Assembly (NCBI RefSeq): GCF_947488945.1
Contig: NZ_CANLBS010000016.1
Location: forward strand, 1-64,000
Direction: 5' to 3'
DNA length: 64,000 nucleotides
From: an uncultured Streptomyces sp.
GTDB lineage: Bacteria > Actinomycetota > Actinomycetes > Streptomycetales > Streptomycetaceae
Shown: in pieces, positions 1 to 10,320 of the stretch
Position numbering within the stretch: position 1 is the stretch's first letter
How the letters are laid out: every line of letters begins with the position of its first letter
Made by a program: the position numbers and the translations under genes
Notes under the pieces: model-generated
Seen by the model: the letters and a program-made list of their open reading frames with translations, nothing else
Database searches by the model: none
Told to the model about the DNA's origin: nothing

Positions 1-347
1 TTCTCCCGCAGATGGTGGTCCTGGAGCAGGACAGGACCGCGCGGACCGGCCTTGAGCGAATGATCCGTGTCGTACAGGCGGGCACCCTGCGCCGTCGTCA
101 GATACGCCCCGCTCTGCGCGTTCCGCGCCCGGTCCGCACCCGTCGGCTGCCCCGTCGGACTCACCGTCTCCGGCCCCGACTGATCCGCCTTCGGCGGCAA
201 CGGCTCACGCGGCTCCACCGGCTCCGACACCGACGGCGAGACCGGGGCGGGCTTGCCGGGCACGCCCTCCTCGGGTGCGTCGGCACCTGTCAGAGCGTCA
301 GCGGCCTTCTCGGCCACTGCTTTCAGAGGGTTCTTCTTCTCGTTCAT
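1..347 (-). CDS. katE: Monofunctional catalase, large-subunit (KatE/HPII-like), N-terminal part only
   Basis: The gene runs off the left edge, so only about 115 N-terminal residues are present. The frame reads MNEKKNPLKAV, then a Pro/Glu-rich linker, then SGAYLTTAQGARLYDTDHS and LKAGPRGPVLLQDHHLRE. That last block is the conserved entry into clade-2 (HPII/KatE) catalases: TT-x-QG, S-L-x-AG-x-RGP, LL-x-D. The extended leader also fits the large-subunit class, which disproportionates hydrogen peroxide in the cytoplasm using heme. The ATG at 345-347 follows AGGAGG by four bases. The catalytic His/Asn/Tyr and the C-terminal domain lie outside the window. Next to a Fur repressor and katG it forms a peroxide-defence block. 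Family assignment is secure from the signature; intactness of the gene cannot be judged. Confidence 0.85.
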   Translation of the reverse strand, partial: MNEKKNPLKAVAEKAADALTGADAPEEGVPGKPAPVSPSVSEPVEPREPLPPKADQSGPETVSPTGQPTGADRARNAQSGAYLTTAQGARLYDTDHSLKAGPRGPVLLQDHHLRE

Positions 348-916
348 GCATCCTCCTTTAGCCGGAAAACACGGTGCAAAACGACATCTGCCAAGGAAAA
401 GAAAGAATGGTCCGATTGTCGCATTCGGTGTGGAGGTGTGTACGGCCGGATCGTCGTCCGCGCGTCCATCGCCGACCTGCCGTCGCCCACAGGGCATCGG
501 CCGCGACATCGGGGGTCCTTCGGAGGGTGGCCCCGGCCACCCCCTTGTGCCCCTGGCGCCGGACCGTATGTCTCCCCGGCCGAGAAAGATCGCGCCTCTG
601 CCGACGGTGGTGCCCGTGCGGAGACGGCGCCGGGCAGGTCCGCGCGGGCGGGTGGTGCTGCCGGGAACGCGGGGCCCGCCTCCGTGCGCGGGGCGGCACG
701 CGGCCGGACGGGGTGGCGGCCCGCACCGCGAGGCGGCAAGGGCGGTGGCGGCGTTCCGGTCGCCGACCCCGCGAAGGGCGCCAAGCCGTTCGCAGCCGGC
801 ACGGGGGCGTGGGGAAGTCAGGGATCCACCGGCCGCTCCGTCATCGTCCGCGCATCCGTCATCGCCCGCGAAGAGGGTGTCCGCCCCGATGCGTCGGGGG
901 GATGAGGGCGCCGCGC
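348..916. other. Non-coding stretch upstream of the catalase gene
   Basis: This 569-bp stretch lies between the catalase start and the stop of the Fur-like gene, both on the minus strand. Open frames cross it on both strands, but their proteins are Arg/Pro/Ala low-complexity with no recognisable family, as expected by chance at this GC. The 70 bp next to the catalase start is locally T-rich on the minus strand and is the likely promoter, but I cannot assign a -35/-10 pair or operator there. Confidence 0.5.
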
Positions 917-1327
917 TCAGGTACAGGCCGGGCAGAGGCCGCGGTAGGTGATCTCCACCGAGCCGACGGCGAATCCGAAGCGTTCCGCTTCGGGCAAGTC
1001 GCCCAGTGCGTCGCCGGACGGGTGGACGTCGCGGACCGTGCCGCAGCCGGAGCACACCAGGTGCTGGTGGGGCCGGCGCGCGTTCGGGTCGTAGCGCTTG
1101 GCCCGGCCCACGGTCGAGACCTCCAGCACCTCGCCGAGCGTGACGAGTTCCCCCAGCGTGTTGTAGACGGTCGCACGGGAGATCTCGGGCAGCCGTGCGG
1201 CGGCCCGCAGGTGCACCTCGTCCGCCGTCAGGTGCACGTGGTCGCCGTCGAGGACCTCCGCGACGACACGTCGCTGAGAGGTCAGACGCCAGCCACGGAC
1301 CCGCAGTCGCTGGAGGAGGTCGCTCAT
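917..1327 (-). CDS. Fur-family transcriptional repressor (peroxide/iron sensing, CatR/FurA-like)
   Basis: This 136-aa metal-dependent repressor has a winged-helix N-terminus (LTSQRRVVAEVL at 15-26, ISRATVYNTLGELV at 49-62) and a dimerisation domain with the HQHLVCSGCG metal site (H88, C92, C95) and a final CPAC pair (C132, C135). Two CxxC pairs are the structural zinc site of Fur/PerR proteins; such proteins repress catalase genes and are inactivated by peroxide. It is divergent from katG across 376 bp and lies 570 bp from a catalase gene, so control of both is likely. I take ATG at 1325-1327; a GTG four codons upstream is an alternative and the ribosome site is weak. In the described streptomycete furA-catC and furS-cpeB pairs the two genes are co-directional, so the divergent order here is a variation. 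Confidence 0.9.
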   Translation of the reverse strand: MSDLLQRLRVRGWRLTSQRRVVAEVLDGDHVHLTADEVHLRAAARLPEISRATVYNTLGELVTLGEVLEVSTVGRAKRYDPNARRPHQHLVCSGCGTVRDVHPSGDALGDLPEAERFGFAVGSVEITYRGLCPACT

Positions 1328-1418
1328 CCCGTTCACCCGTTCCGCTTCGCGGGGAGCGCGGCGCGCCGGACGTGTCCGACGAGGCCGAGCCCCGGTCGAT
1401 ATGGTTTTAGCGCACTTC

Positions 1419-1446
1419 TTGACTTGGACGAAGTCCATTGTAGGAT
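1419..1446 (+). promoter_or_regulatory. katG promoter, TTGACT-16-TAGGAT
   Basis: TTGACT at 1419-1424 and TAGGAT at 1441-1446, spaced by 16 bp, form a good vegetative-sigma promoter reading toward katG. Transcription would start near 1453, leaving a leader of about 250 nt before the katG ATG. The spacer contains the Fur-like dyad annotated separately. Confidence 0.65.
1425..1437. promoter_or_regulatory. Candidate Fur-family operator dyad in the katG promoter
   Basis: TGGAC-GAA-GTCCA is a perfect 5-3-5 inverted repeat filling most of the spacer of the katG promoter. A repressor bound here would block RNA polymerase. The adjacent Fur-family gene makes it the obvious candidate ligand. Binding is inferred, not shown. 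Confidence 0.55.
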
Positions 1447-1703
1447 CGATCACGGCGACATCCAAGAGACAGGAAGGCTCCGGTACGGCAGCAGAGACAC
1501 GCGACGCGGCACCGCTCGCCGAGCGCACAGTGACGCCGGTGGCCGAGTACCTTCTTTGTCGCACCGCCCCTGGTCCGGCCGCTCCGTCGACCCGCACGAC
1601 GTTCGGGCGGCCCGCGGCGAGACCGGCGTGCCCCTTCTGCACGGCCCGCATCCTCCTCCCCCGTTCAGTGCCCCACGACCCGCCGGGGCCGGAAGGATTA
1701 CTC

Positions 1704-3959
<2,256 letters not shown>

Positions 3960-4014
3960 CCGCCCCCGGGCCCAGCCGTCCGCCGTCGGTCGTCCGTGGG
4001 TCCCGTCGGCCCCC

Positions 4015-4055
4015 GCGTCCGCCCCTCACCGCCGTTCCGGGTGAGGGGCGGACGC
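4015..4055. terminator. Strong terminator hairpin after katG
   Basis: A perfect 16-bp stem (4015-4030 with 4040-4055) closes a 9-nt loop, 55 bp past the katG stop. There is no T-tract, as is usual in streptomycetes. It also overlaps the end of the decayed minus-strand ABC gene, so it may act in both directions. Confidence 0.85.
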
Positions 4056-4512
4056 GCGTGCGGCGTTCACCGTGCGCGGTCGGCGGGGACCGACCGGTCC
4101 GCCGTCCGGTGGTGGTGCCGGCAGTGCGGACCTCCCCCGCGGGGACGGGACGGCGGCCGTCGGCGCCGGCAGCCCGTACTGGGCCGCCTGGGCCGTGAAC
4201 ATGCCACGGTACAGGCCGTCTTCGCGCGCCATCAGCTCCGCGTGCGTGCCGTCCTCGGCGACGAAGGGCCGGGTGCAGCGACGCCACCACGACCGCGGCC
4301 GCCGCCATGCCGATCAGCGCGTTGCCCACGCCCACCGACAGGCGAAGCATGTTGCGCGCGGAGTCGGTGCCGAACTTCCTGGCACCAAGGATCCGTTGGA
4401 CGTCGGGCCGTTCGGTCGCCGCCACCTCGACGTCGGTCACAGCCGTGTGGTAGCGGGCGGAGAGAGGCACCCCGCGCGCGGCGGTGCGCACCGGGGGCAC
4501 CGCGGCGCTCAC
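4026..4512 (-). pseudogene. Decayed ABC exporter (membrane segment joined out of frame to the C-terminal tail)
   Basis: Reading from 4512, about 80 residues match the middle of an exporter-type ABC transmembrane domain (DVEVAATERPDVQRILGARK, then FGTDSARNMLRLSVGVGNAL and a hydrophobic helix ending SLHPA). At about 4268-4270 the similarity jumps to another frame, which reads RPFVAEDGTHAELMAREDG, LYRGMFTAQAAQYGL. That is the normal last 35 residues of the nucleotide-binding domain. Everything between (rest of the membrane domain, Walker A, signature, Walker B, roughly 400 residues) and the N-terminus are absent. I read it as a relic left by a large internal deletion plus a frameshift. It is probably not expressed as a functional protein. 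Confidence 0.8.
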
Positions 4513-4578
4513 GTGGCGTTCACCCGGCGGAGAGCCCGCATTTTAGCCATGTTCCTGTCAATCCGATGGGGTGGCGGC

Positions 4579-5856
4579 ATGGGACACCACCACGGACACC
4601 GTCATGACCACGGACACGCGGACACCCACCAGCACGACGAGGCGGAACCGCGTGGCACCGCCAGTCGGCGCACGCTGCTCGCCGCCGCGGCCGGCGGCAT
4701 GCTCTTCACGGCCGCGGCGCCGGGAAGCGCCCGGGCCGCCGTCACCGGCACCGCGGCCGCCAGGGGCACGGCCGCCCTGGCGGCGGGCGGGGCGGCCCGC
4801 GCCTCGCTGATCACCCAGGGCACCACCCTGGTCCACGCGGACCTGCACAACCACACCGCGATGTCCGACGGCGACGGCGACCCCGCGCTCGCCTTCGCGT
4901 CGATGCGCAGCGCCGGACTGGACGTGGCGGCACTGACCGACCACAGCGGGGTGTTCACCCTCGGGGGCCTCAGCTCCTCCGAGTGGAAGCGCACCGGGAC
5001 GCTGGCCGACGCGGCGTACGTCCCGGGCGTCTTCACGGCCGTCCGCGGCTTCGAGTGGACCCACGCGCTGCTCGGACACGCCAACGTCTGGTTCTCCGAC
5101 TCCTACGTCGACATGTCCCTGGCCCCCGGCATGAACGCCTTCTTCGGCTGGCTGGACGACCAGGACGCGGTGGCCGGCTTCAACCACCCCGGCCGCGAGG
5201 TGCTCCGGTTCGAGAACTTCCGGCACAACTCCGCCGCGCACGAGCGGATGGTCAGCCTGGAGATGTTCAACCGCACCGACGACTACCTCTTCGAGGGGTG
5301 GTCCTCCGGTATGACCTCACCGCTCGTCGCCTGCCTGAACGCCGGCTGGCGCACCGGACTCACCGGCGTGACCGACGAACACGGCACCGAGTGGGGGCAC
5401 CCGGAGGGCAAGGGCCGCAGCGGCCTGTGGGTCACCGAGAACACCCGGGCGGGCGTCCTGGAGGCGATGCGGGCACGCCGCTTCTTCGCCACCCGTGTCT
5501 CCGGACTCCGCCTGGACGCCACGGCGGCCGGCGTCCGGATGGGCGGCCGACTTCCCTTCACCGCGGGCGACGTGCGCTTCCGGGTGGACCTCGACCGGGG
5601 GCCGGAGTGGGTCGGCAGGCCGCTGGACATCCAGGTGCTGCGCCCCGGCACCTCGGCGCCCGAGGTCGCCGACGTCATCACGACGACCGCCGGACGGATC
5701 ACCGAGTTCACCGTGCCCCTGGACACCGCGGACGGGAACTGGGTGGTCCTGCGCGTCTCCGACCCGACGCGGCCCAACGGTTCACCCGGCCCGACGGGCC
5801 ACCCGTCCAACGACTGGGGCGTCGCGTACAGCAGCCCGTGGTGGCTCCAGGGGTGA
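4579..5856 (+). CDS. Tat-exported PHP-domain metallohydrolase with His-rich leader
   Basis: This 425-aa protein begins with a 22-residue segment holding nine histidines (MGHHHGHRHDHGH...), then a twin-arginine signal (SRRTLLAAAAGG) and an Ala-rich cleavage region. The mature part is a PHP (polymerase/histidinol-phosphatase) domain: DLHNHTAMSDGDGDP supplies the first metal motif, LTDHSG the second, and GFNHPGRE and the EHGTEWGHP region later ligands. PHP domains hydrolyse phosphoesters at a multinuclear metal site; export suggests an extracellular phosphate or nucleic-acid substrate, which I cannot name. A C-terminal beta-rich domain follows. ATG 4579 has a weak GGGG site; an in-frame ATG at 4549 would add ten residues. 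The His-rich leader before the signal is unusual and might bind metal before folding and Tat export. Confidence 0.8.
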   Translation: MGHHHGHRHDHGHADTHQHDEAEPRGTASRRTLLAAAAGGMLFTAAAPGSARAAVTGTAAARGTAALAAGGAARASLITQGTTLVHADLHNHTAMSDGDGDPALAFASMRSAGLDVAALTDHSGVFTLGGLSSSEWKRTGTLADAAYVPGVFTAVRGFEWTHALLGHANVWFSDSYVDMSLAPGMNAFFGWLDDQDAVAGFNHPGREVLRFENFRHNSAAHERMVSLEMFNRTDDYLFEGWSSGMTSPLVACLNAGWRTGLTGVTDEHGTEWGHPEGKGRSGLWVTENTRAGVLEAMRARRFFATRVSGLRLDATAAGVRMGGRLPFTAGDVRFRVDLDRGPEWVGRPLDIQVLRPGTSAPEVADVITTTAGRITEFTVPLDTADGNWVVLRVSDPTRPNGSPGPTGHPSNDWGVAYSSPWWLQG

Positions 5857-6205
5857 GCCCCGCGGGAGTGCCGGACAAGTCGGCCGCGGCGTCCGTCGGG
5901 GGGAGGATCCGCACCCCGCCGCACGCGTCGCTCGGCTGCTTCTCGCCCCCCAGGACGATCAACGGATACGTACGTAAGGCCAGGTCAACCGGCTGTTCAC
6001 CTTGATCGGCCGATGTTGCGCGAAGTCCCGGTAAAGGGGTGACAGCACCTCGTTCCCCTCGTAGTCTCAGCCTGCCGACGCGGGGCCCGGGGGGGACCCA
6101 CCGTCCGGTGTCAGGACGGGTTGTACGCGGTCGCGGGCGGGAAACGCCGGCGTCGACCGGGGTCCGGGCGCCGTCGGCCTTCTTCTCTGTACTGGGGGCA
6201 ACATC
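5857..6205. other. Intergenic region with the promoter of the downstream secreted protein
   Basis: No gene is visible in these 349 bp. It holds the GTGACA-17-TAGTCT promoter (6039-6067) and a leader of about 135 nt. I saw no terminator-type hairpin after the PHP gene. Confidence 0.5.
6039..6067 (+). promoter_or_regulatory. Candidate promoter GTGACA-17-TAGTCT
   Basis: GTGACA at 6039-6044 and TAGTCT at 6062-6067, with a 17-bp spacer, resemble a vegetative promoter facing the secreted protein at 6206. This is assigned by consensus only. Confidence 0.4.
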
Positions 6206-8221
6206 ATGAATTCCCGAACACGTCGCCGCGCGCTGCTTCTTGCCACCGCGACCGCCGCGACGGCCGGACTCCTCGGCACCTCGGTGCCCACCGCCGCCGC
6301 CGCCGACGCCGCACCGGGGCGCATCGCCCTGGGCGGCGAGACCGGCGTGAGCCTCGCGACTCTGGACGGCCCGGAAGCGGGGACCTTTCCCGGCCTCCGC
6401 AACCCGGGCACGGCCAACCCGGCCTGGGCGCCCGACGGCAGCCGGGTGGCGGTGGCCGACGGCACCGTCTTCTCCAGCCATGTCTCCTACGACGCCTCGC
6501 CCCTGGTGATGCCGCTCGGCGGAGCGGACGCCACCTCCGTCACCTACTGGCAGGACGGCGCCTTCTACCTCTTCACGCAGGCCGGCCGCCTGTGGTACAG
6601 CGCCTCGGACGGCACCTGGTCCGAGCCGGCGCGGCTGCTCACCGACGCCCAGGAACCGTCGAACGTGCAGGACTCCGACCCGTCGGTCACCTCCGACGGC
6701 CGGGTCTTCTTCACCCGGCACGCGGGCTCCACCGACTCCGTACAGGTCTTCGACCCGGCGGCCGGAACCGTCACCAAGGTCCTCGACGACGCCGCGGATC
6801 CGGCCGTCCTGGAGGACGGCTCCCGCCTCGCCTTCACCCGCCCCGACGGGTCCGGCCGGTCCGTCCACACCGCCGACGCCGACGGCGGCAACGTCCAACT
6901 GGTGCACCGGAACGTCCTCGACGACTACGCGCCCGCCTGGGACCCCTCCGGCCGGTACCTGGTTCACACCAGCGACGGCGAAGGCTCCACGCACGACGTC
7001 GTCTCCCACGACCTGTCCACGGGCGAGAGCAAGACGATCACGTCGACGACGGGCACCAACTCCTACCAGGCGTCCTGGCAGCCGCTGCGCCGCAACAGCA
7101 TCACCCGCGTGCGGGCCTCCGGCTCCACCACCCTCGACCAGGCCGCCTCCAAGTGGACCTTCGACACCAACGGCAGCCACGTCGAGGGCCTCGTCCGCGC
7201 CCGCAGCGCCGTCCTCACCGACAAGGCGGCCCCCACCTACGCCGCCACCGGCATCACCCTCGCGCCCAACAAGCAGGGACCGCTGCTCCACACCTCCGCC
7301 GGCACCCTGGACCCGGGCGCGGCGGCCGAACTCAAGCGGATCCTGGCCCCCGGCTCGACGGTCTACCTCAACGGCAACACGACCCGGCTCAGCGCCGCGG
7401 TCGCCGACCAGGTCGAGGCCCTCGGCTTCCACCCCCTGCGCATGGACGCGCCGAACCTCGGCGCCCTGTCCGTGCGGGTCGCCAAGCAGATAGGCACCCC
7501 CAGCTGGGTCTTCCTCGTCGACGGCGTCGACTACCACGACGAGTACGCCACCGCGGCCGCCGCGGGCGCTCTCGGCTACCGGGGCACCGGTGTCGTCCTG
7601 ACGACCACCGACGGGAAGATGCCGACGGAAGTCCAGAACTACCTCAACTCCCTCCAGGCGAGCGGCACCAACCTGGTGACGGTCGGCTCCCGCGCGCAGA
7701 AGGCGTTGCTCGACTCCTCCCTCGACCAGGAATGGAGCTACTACCCCCTCGTTGCCACCAGCTTCGAGACCACCGCCGTGGCCCTGGCCAAGTTCTGGTG
7801 GACCTCTCCCTACTGGTCCACCGTCAACGACATCGGCTCCTCGGCCAACTCCGCGCCCGGCACTGCCGCGACGGCGACCTACGGTCCGGTGCTGTGGGGC
7901 GACCGCACCCAGCTCTCCGCGGCTACCGAGGTGTACCTGCGGGGGACGTCGGCCAGCATGTGGGGCGTGCAGACGTTCGGTGACGCGACCTCCTACCCCC
8001 AGCCCGTGATCACCTCCCTGGTCAAGGCGATCGGTGCCGGGCCGGAATGGACCACCGCCATCGACGCCCCCGGCGGCGCCCTGCCCCCGGCGGCCCCGGC
8101 CGCGCGCTCGCTCGGCACGGGCGGCACCGCCTCCGCGCCGGTGCGCCCGCAGGACCTGGAAAGCACCCACGCCGCGCCGGGCACGTACGTGCCCGCCCCG
8201 GTGGGCCGCACCCGCGACTGA
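6206..8221 (+). CDS. Secreted protein: beta-propeller (TolB/PD40-like) plus cell-wall-binding-repeat-like domain
   Basis: The 671-aa protein carries a signal peptide (RTRRRALLLATATAATAGLL, Ala-rich cleavage near residue 33). Residues about 40-300 contain repeated blades of the type NPAWAPDGSRVAVADG, DPSVTSDGRVFFTRH, DPAVLEDGSRLAFTRPDG and APAWDPSGRYLVHTSDG, typical of TolB/WD40-like propellers. From about 340 the sequence resembles cell-wall-binding repeat 2 modules (ALTDKAAPTYAATGITLAP; LDPGAAAELKRILAPGSTVY; LSAAVADQVEALGFHPLRM). These form Rossmann-like lobes that attach proteins to the envelope. The likely role is a surface-anchored binding protein; no catalytic motif is seen. It is monocistronic, with its own promoter candidate and a very strong terminator directly after the stop. 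Confidence 0.7.
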   Translation: MNSRTRRRALLLATATAATAGLLGTSVPTAAAADAAPGRIALGGETGVSLATLDGPEAGTFPGLRNPGTANPAWAPDGSRVAVADGTVFSSHVSYDASPLVMPLGGADATSVTYWQDGAFYLFTQAGRLWYSASDGTWSEPARLLTDAQEPSNVQDSDPSVTSDGRVFFTRHAGSTDSVQVFDPAAGTVTKVLDDAADPAVLEDGSRLAFTRPDGSGRSVHTADADGGNVQLVHRNVLDDYAPAWDPSGRYLVHTSDGEGSTHDVVSHDLSTGESKTITSTTGTNSYQASWQPLRRNSITRVRASGSTTLDQAASKWTFDTNGSHVEGLVRARSAVLTDKAAPTYAATGITLAPNKQGPLLHTSAGTLDPGAAAELKRILAPGSTVYLNGNTTRLSAAVADQVEALGFHPLRMDAPNLGALSVRVAKQIGTPSWVFLVDGVDYHDEYATAAAAGALGYRGTGVVLTTTDGKMPTEVQNYLNSLQASGTNLVTVGSRAQKALLDSSLDQEWSYYPLVATSFETTAVALAKFWWTSPYWSTVNDIGSSANSAPGTAATATYGPVLWGDRTQLSAATEVYLRGTSASMWGVQTFGDATSYPQPVITSLVKAIGAGPEWTTAIDAPGGALPPAAPAARSLGTGGTASAPVRPQDLESTHAAPGTYVPAPVGRTRD

Positions 8222-8240
8222 CGACGCGGCAGCCACCTGC

Positions 8241-8280
8241 GGGGCGGCGGTACGGCTCCCCGGAGCCGTACCGCCGCCCC
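8241..8280. terminator. Strong terminator hairpin
   Basis: A perfect 19-bp stem (8241-8259 with 8262-8280) with a minimal loop lies 20 bp after the secreted protein stop and 70 bp before the convergent FKBP stop. It can serve both genes. Confidence 0.88.
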
Positions 8281-8350
8281 GCGGTCGGGGCTCCGCCGTC
8301 CGAGCACGCGGAACCGAGGGGGACGTCGTGTCGGGGCAGGGGGCAGGGGC

Positions 8351-8731
8351 TCAGATCGCGACGGAGAGTAGGTCCACCACGAAGACGAGGGTCGAACCGG
8401 CCGGGATCAGCGACGAGGGCGACTGCTTGCCGTAGCCGAGACGCGGAGGAACGATGATCTCGCGCCGGCCACCGACCCTCGTCCCCCTGACCCCGCGGTC
8501 CCAGCCCTTGACGACCTTGCCACCGCCCACGGCGAACTTGAACGGCACGCCCCGGTCCCAGGAGGCATCGAACTCCCTGCCGGACTCGAAGGTGATTCCC
8601 ACGTAGTGGACCTGGACGACCCTGCCCGGCTTCGCCTCCTGCCCGTCCCCGACCACGAGGTCCCGGACCGTCAGCTCCGTGGGAGCCGCACCCTCCGGAA
8701 GGACGACCTCGGGCTTCACCGGTTCACTCAT
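8351..8731 (-). CDS. FKBP-type peptidyl-prolyl cis-trans isomerase (copy 1)
   Basis: This 126-aa single-domain FKBP catalyses proline isomerisation in folding. Hallmarks are VQVHYVGITFESGREFDASW, the flap region VGGGKVVKGWDRGV, REIIVPPRLGYGKQ and IPAGSTLVFVVDLLSV. There is no signal peptide, so it is cytoplasmic. I start at ATG 8729-8731 preceded by GAGGCGGGA; the frame stays open upstream without family similarity. A second copy at 21587-21967 has the same length and differs at only about two dozen positions, mostly in the N-terminus and the FESGRE/FASGKE segment. Two such close paralogues 13 kb apart suggest local duplication. Confidence 0.95.
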   Translation of the reverse strand: MSEPVKPEVVLPEGAAPTELTVRDLVVGDGQEAKPGRVVQVHYVGITFESGREFDASWDRGVPFKFAVGGGKVVKGWDRGVRGTRVGGRREIIVPPRLGYGKQSPSSLIPAGSTLVFVVDLLSVAI

Positions 8732-8908
8732 TCCCGCCTCTTTCACTCGCCGCCGAAGGCCCTCGTACGGACCCACCGGCGCTCGGCCACCCTACGCGGC
8801 GGGTCGCCCGCGGACCGCGACGGCGGTCGGCCCGGCCCGCGTCCCGAGCCGTCGCGCGCGGCGCGCCCGGCCCGCCGAGGAACCGGGCCGGGCGCGTGGC
8901 AGTGCACT

Positions 8909-9889
8909 TCAGACCTGCGCGTCCTGCGGCGTCAGTCCGCGCAGACGCCCGTCGAGTTCGCGTCGGTAGAAGTCGATGAAACCGTCCGGGTCGGGACCGG
9001 CGTTCTGCATGACCAGCCGGTCGAAGCCCGCGTCGACGAACGGCTGGGCGACTTCGACGTACCGCGCCGGATCCGGGCCGCAGGCGAACTTCTCGAGGAT
9101 GTCCTCCTCGCGCACGGTGGTGGTCGCGGCCTCGAAGTTCACCGGGTTCGGCAACTCGCTCATGACCTTCCACCCGGTCAGCGCCCACCGCGACGTCTCC
9201 AGCGCCGCAGCGGCGGCGGTGTGCTCGTCGGCCGCCCAGGCCATCGGAACCTCCGCGTACCGCGGACCCGTGCCGCCGGCTTCACGGTACCGGCGTACGA
9301 TCTCCGGCTTGTCCTCCGTGGCGAACAGGCCGTCGCCCAGCTCCGCGGCGATACGGGTGGAGACCTGGCCGCTGGCGGCCACGGCGATCAGCGGCAGGGT
9401 GTCGGGGAGGTCGAACACGCGGGCGTCCTCGATCCGCAGGTGCTTGCCCTCGTAGGACCGGTAACCGCCGCTCCACAGCAGTCGGATGATCTCCAGGGCC
9501 TCCCTGAGCAGCTCGTGCCGGGTGCGGACGGCGTCGGGGAAGCCGTGGCCCATGACGTGCTCGTTGAGGCGCTCGCCCGAGCCGACGCCGAGGACGAAGC
9601 GGCCCTCCGACAACAGGGCCAGGGTGGCGGCGGCCTGCGCGATGATCGCCGGGTGGTAGCGCACGGTCGGACAGGTCACGCCGGTGGCGAGTCCGATCCG
9701 TGAGGTCTTGGCCGCGATGCTCCCCAGCACCGTCCAGGCGAAGGGCGAGTGCCCCTGGTTGTCGAGCCAGGGGTGGTAGTGGTCGCTGATCTCGACGAAG
9801 TCGAAGCCCGCCTGCTCGGCCAAGACCGCTTGCCGTACGAGCTCCGCCGGGCCGAACGCCTCCGCTGCCAGCTTGTAGCCGATCTCCAT
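8909..9889 (-). CDS. F420-dependent LLM-class oxidoreductase (glucose-6-phosphate dehydrogenase-like subfamily)
   Basis: This 326-aa TIM-barrel flavin/F420 oxidoreductase starts MEIGYKLAAEAFGPAELVRQ, with FDFVEISDHYHPW and SPFAWTVLGSIAAKTSRI following. These are typical of the F420-dependent G6PDH-like subfamily of luciferase-like monooxygenase folds. VGSGERLNEHVMGHGFP and YEGKHLRIEDARVFDLPD are conserved cofactor and substrate loops. It would move hydride between coenzyme F420 and an unidentified substrate in the cytosol. ATG 9887-9889 follows GCGAGGAA. The frame is open for 300 codons upstream, but that sequence is Arg-rich noise. The neighbours give no pathway. Confidence 0.88.
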   Translation of the reverse strand: MEIGYKLAAEAFGPAELVRQAVLAEQAGFDFVEISDHYHPWLDNQGHSPFAWTVLGSIAAKTSRIGLATGVTCPTVRYHPAIIAQAAATLALLSEGRFVLGVGSGERLNEHVMGHGFPDAVRTRHELLREALEIIRLLWSGGYRSYEGKHLRIEDARVFDLPDTLPLIAVAASGQVSTRIAAELGDGLFATEDKPEIVRRYREAGGTGPRYAEVPMAWAADEHTAAAAALETSRWALTGWKVMSELPNPVNFEAATTTVREEDILEKFACGPDPARYVEVAQPFVDAGFDRLVMQNAGPDPDGFIDFYRRELDGRLRGLTPQDAQV

Positions 9890-10164
9890 GGTGTTCCTCG
9901 CTCCGTTCCTCGTGCGTGTGGGGCTACCCCGTGCGTCCGCACAGAGGTACCCGTCCCGCCCGGTGTGTAACGGGAGGTCGTCGCGCCCACCTCGGGCCGC
10001 CGTTCGCGCGGACCGTGGGAACCCGGTCATCGGGGGCCCGGAGCCGTCGGCCGAAGGGGCGCGGGCCGTCCGGCGCCGCGCGGCGCCCCGGTGCCGGCTC
10101 GTCGTCACCCGGTGCGCAGCCGGCCGCGACGCGTTCCCCCGCGTGGAGGCGGGGGAGGGCCCTG

Positions 10165-10320
10165 TCAGTCCTCGCTGCGCACTATGGTGCCGTCGTCTTC
10201 CGAGCCGAGCCGGTGATCCGGCTCCCACTTCGAGTCCGTCGTCGCCGGCCGACAGGTGCGGACCCGCTCGTCCAGGTGCGCCGCGCTCTCCGTCGACCCG
10301 AACCGCATGCTCATGTCCAT
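10165..10320 (-). CDS. Small hypothetical protein, 51 aa
   Basis: MDMSMRFGSTESAAHLDERV... is a 51-residue polar, acidic-ended frame. A good GGGAGA ribosome site lies five bases before ATG 10318-10320, and ATG codons cluster at its start. The product has one Cys, no membrane segment and no family I recognise. It sits alone between an F420 oxidoreductase (same strand) and the divergent formate dehydrogenase operon. Coding status rests on the ribosome site and on amino-acid composition that is less Arg/Pro-biased than the surrounding chance frames. Confidence 0.4.
   Translation of the reverse strand: MDMSMRFGSTESAAHLDERVRTCRPATTDSKWEPDHRLGSEDDGTIVRSED

Noticed and set aside
344..802. A 152-codon minus-strand frame upstream of the catalase gene
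   Set aside because: Low-complexity Pro/Arg/Ala sequence without family similarity; its end overlaps the catalase start region in another frame.
4530..4578. Zinc (Zur) box before the His-rich PHP gene
   Set aside because: The AT-rich patch at about 4540-4560 does not match the TGAAAATGATTTTCA-type palindrome.
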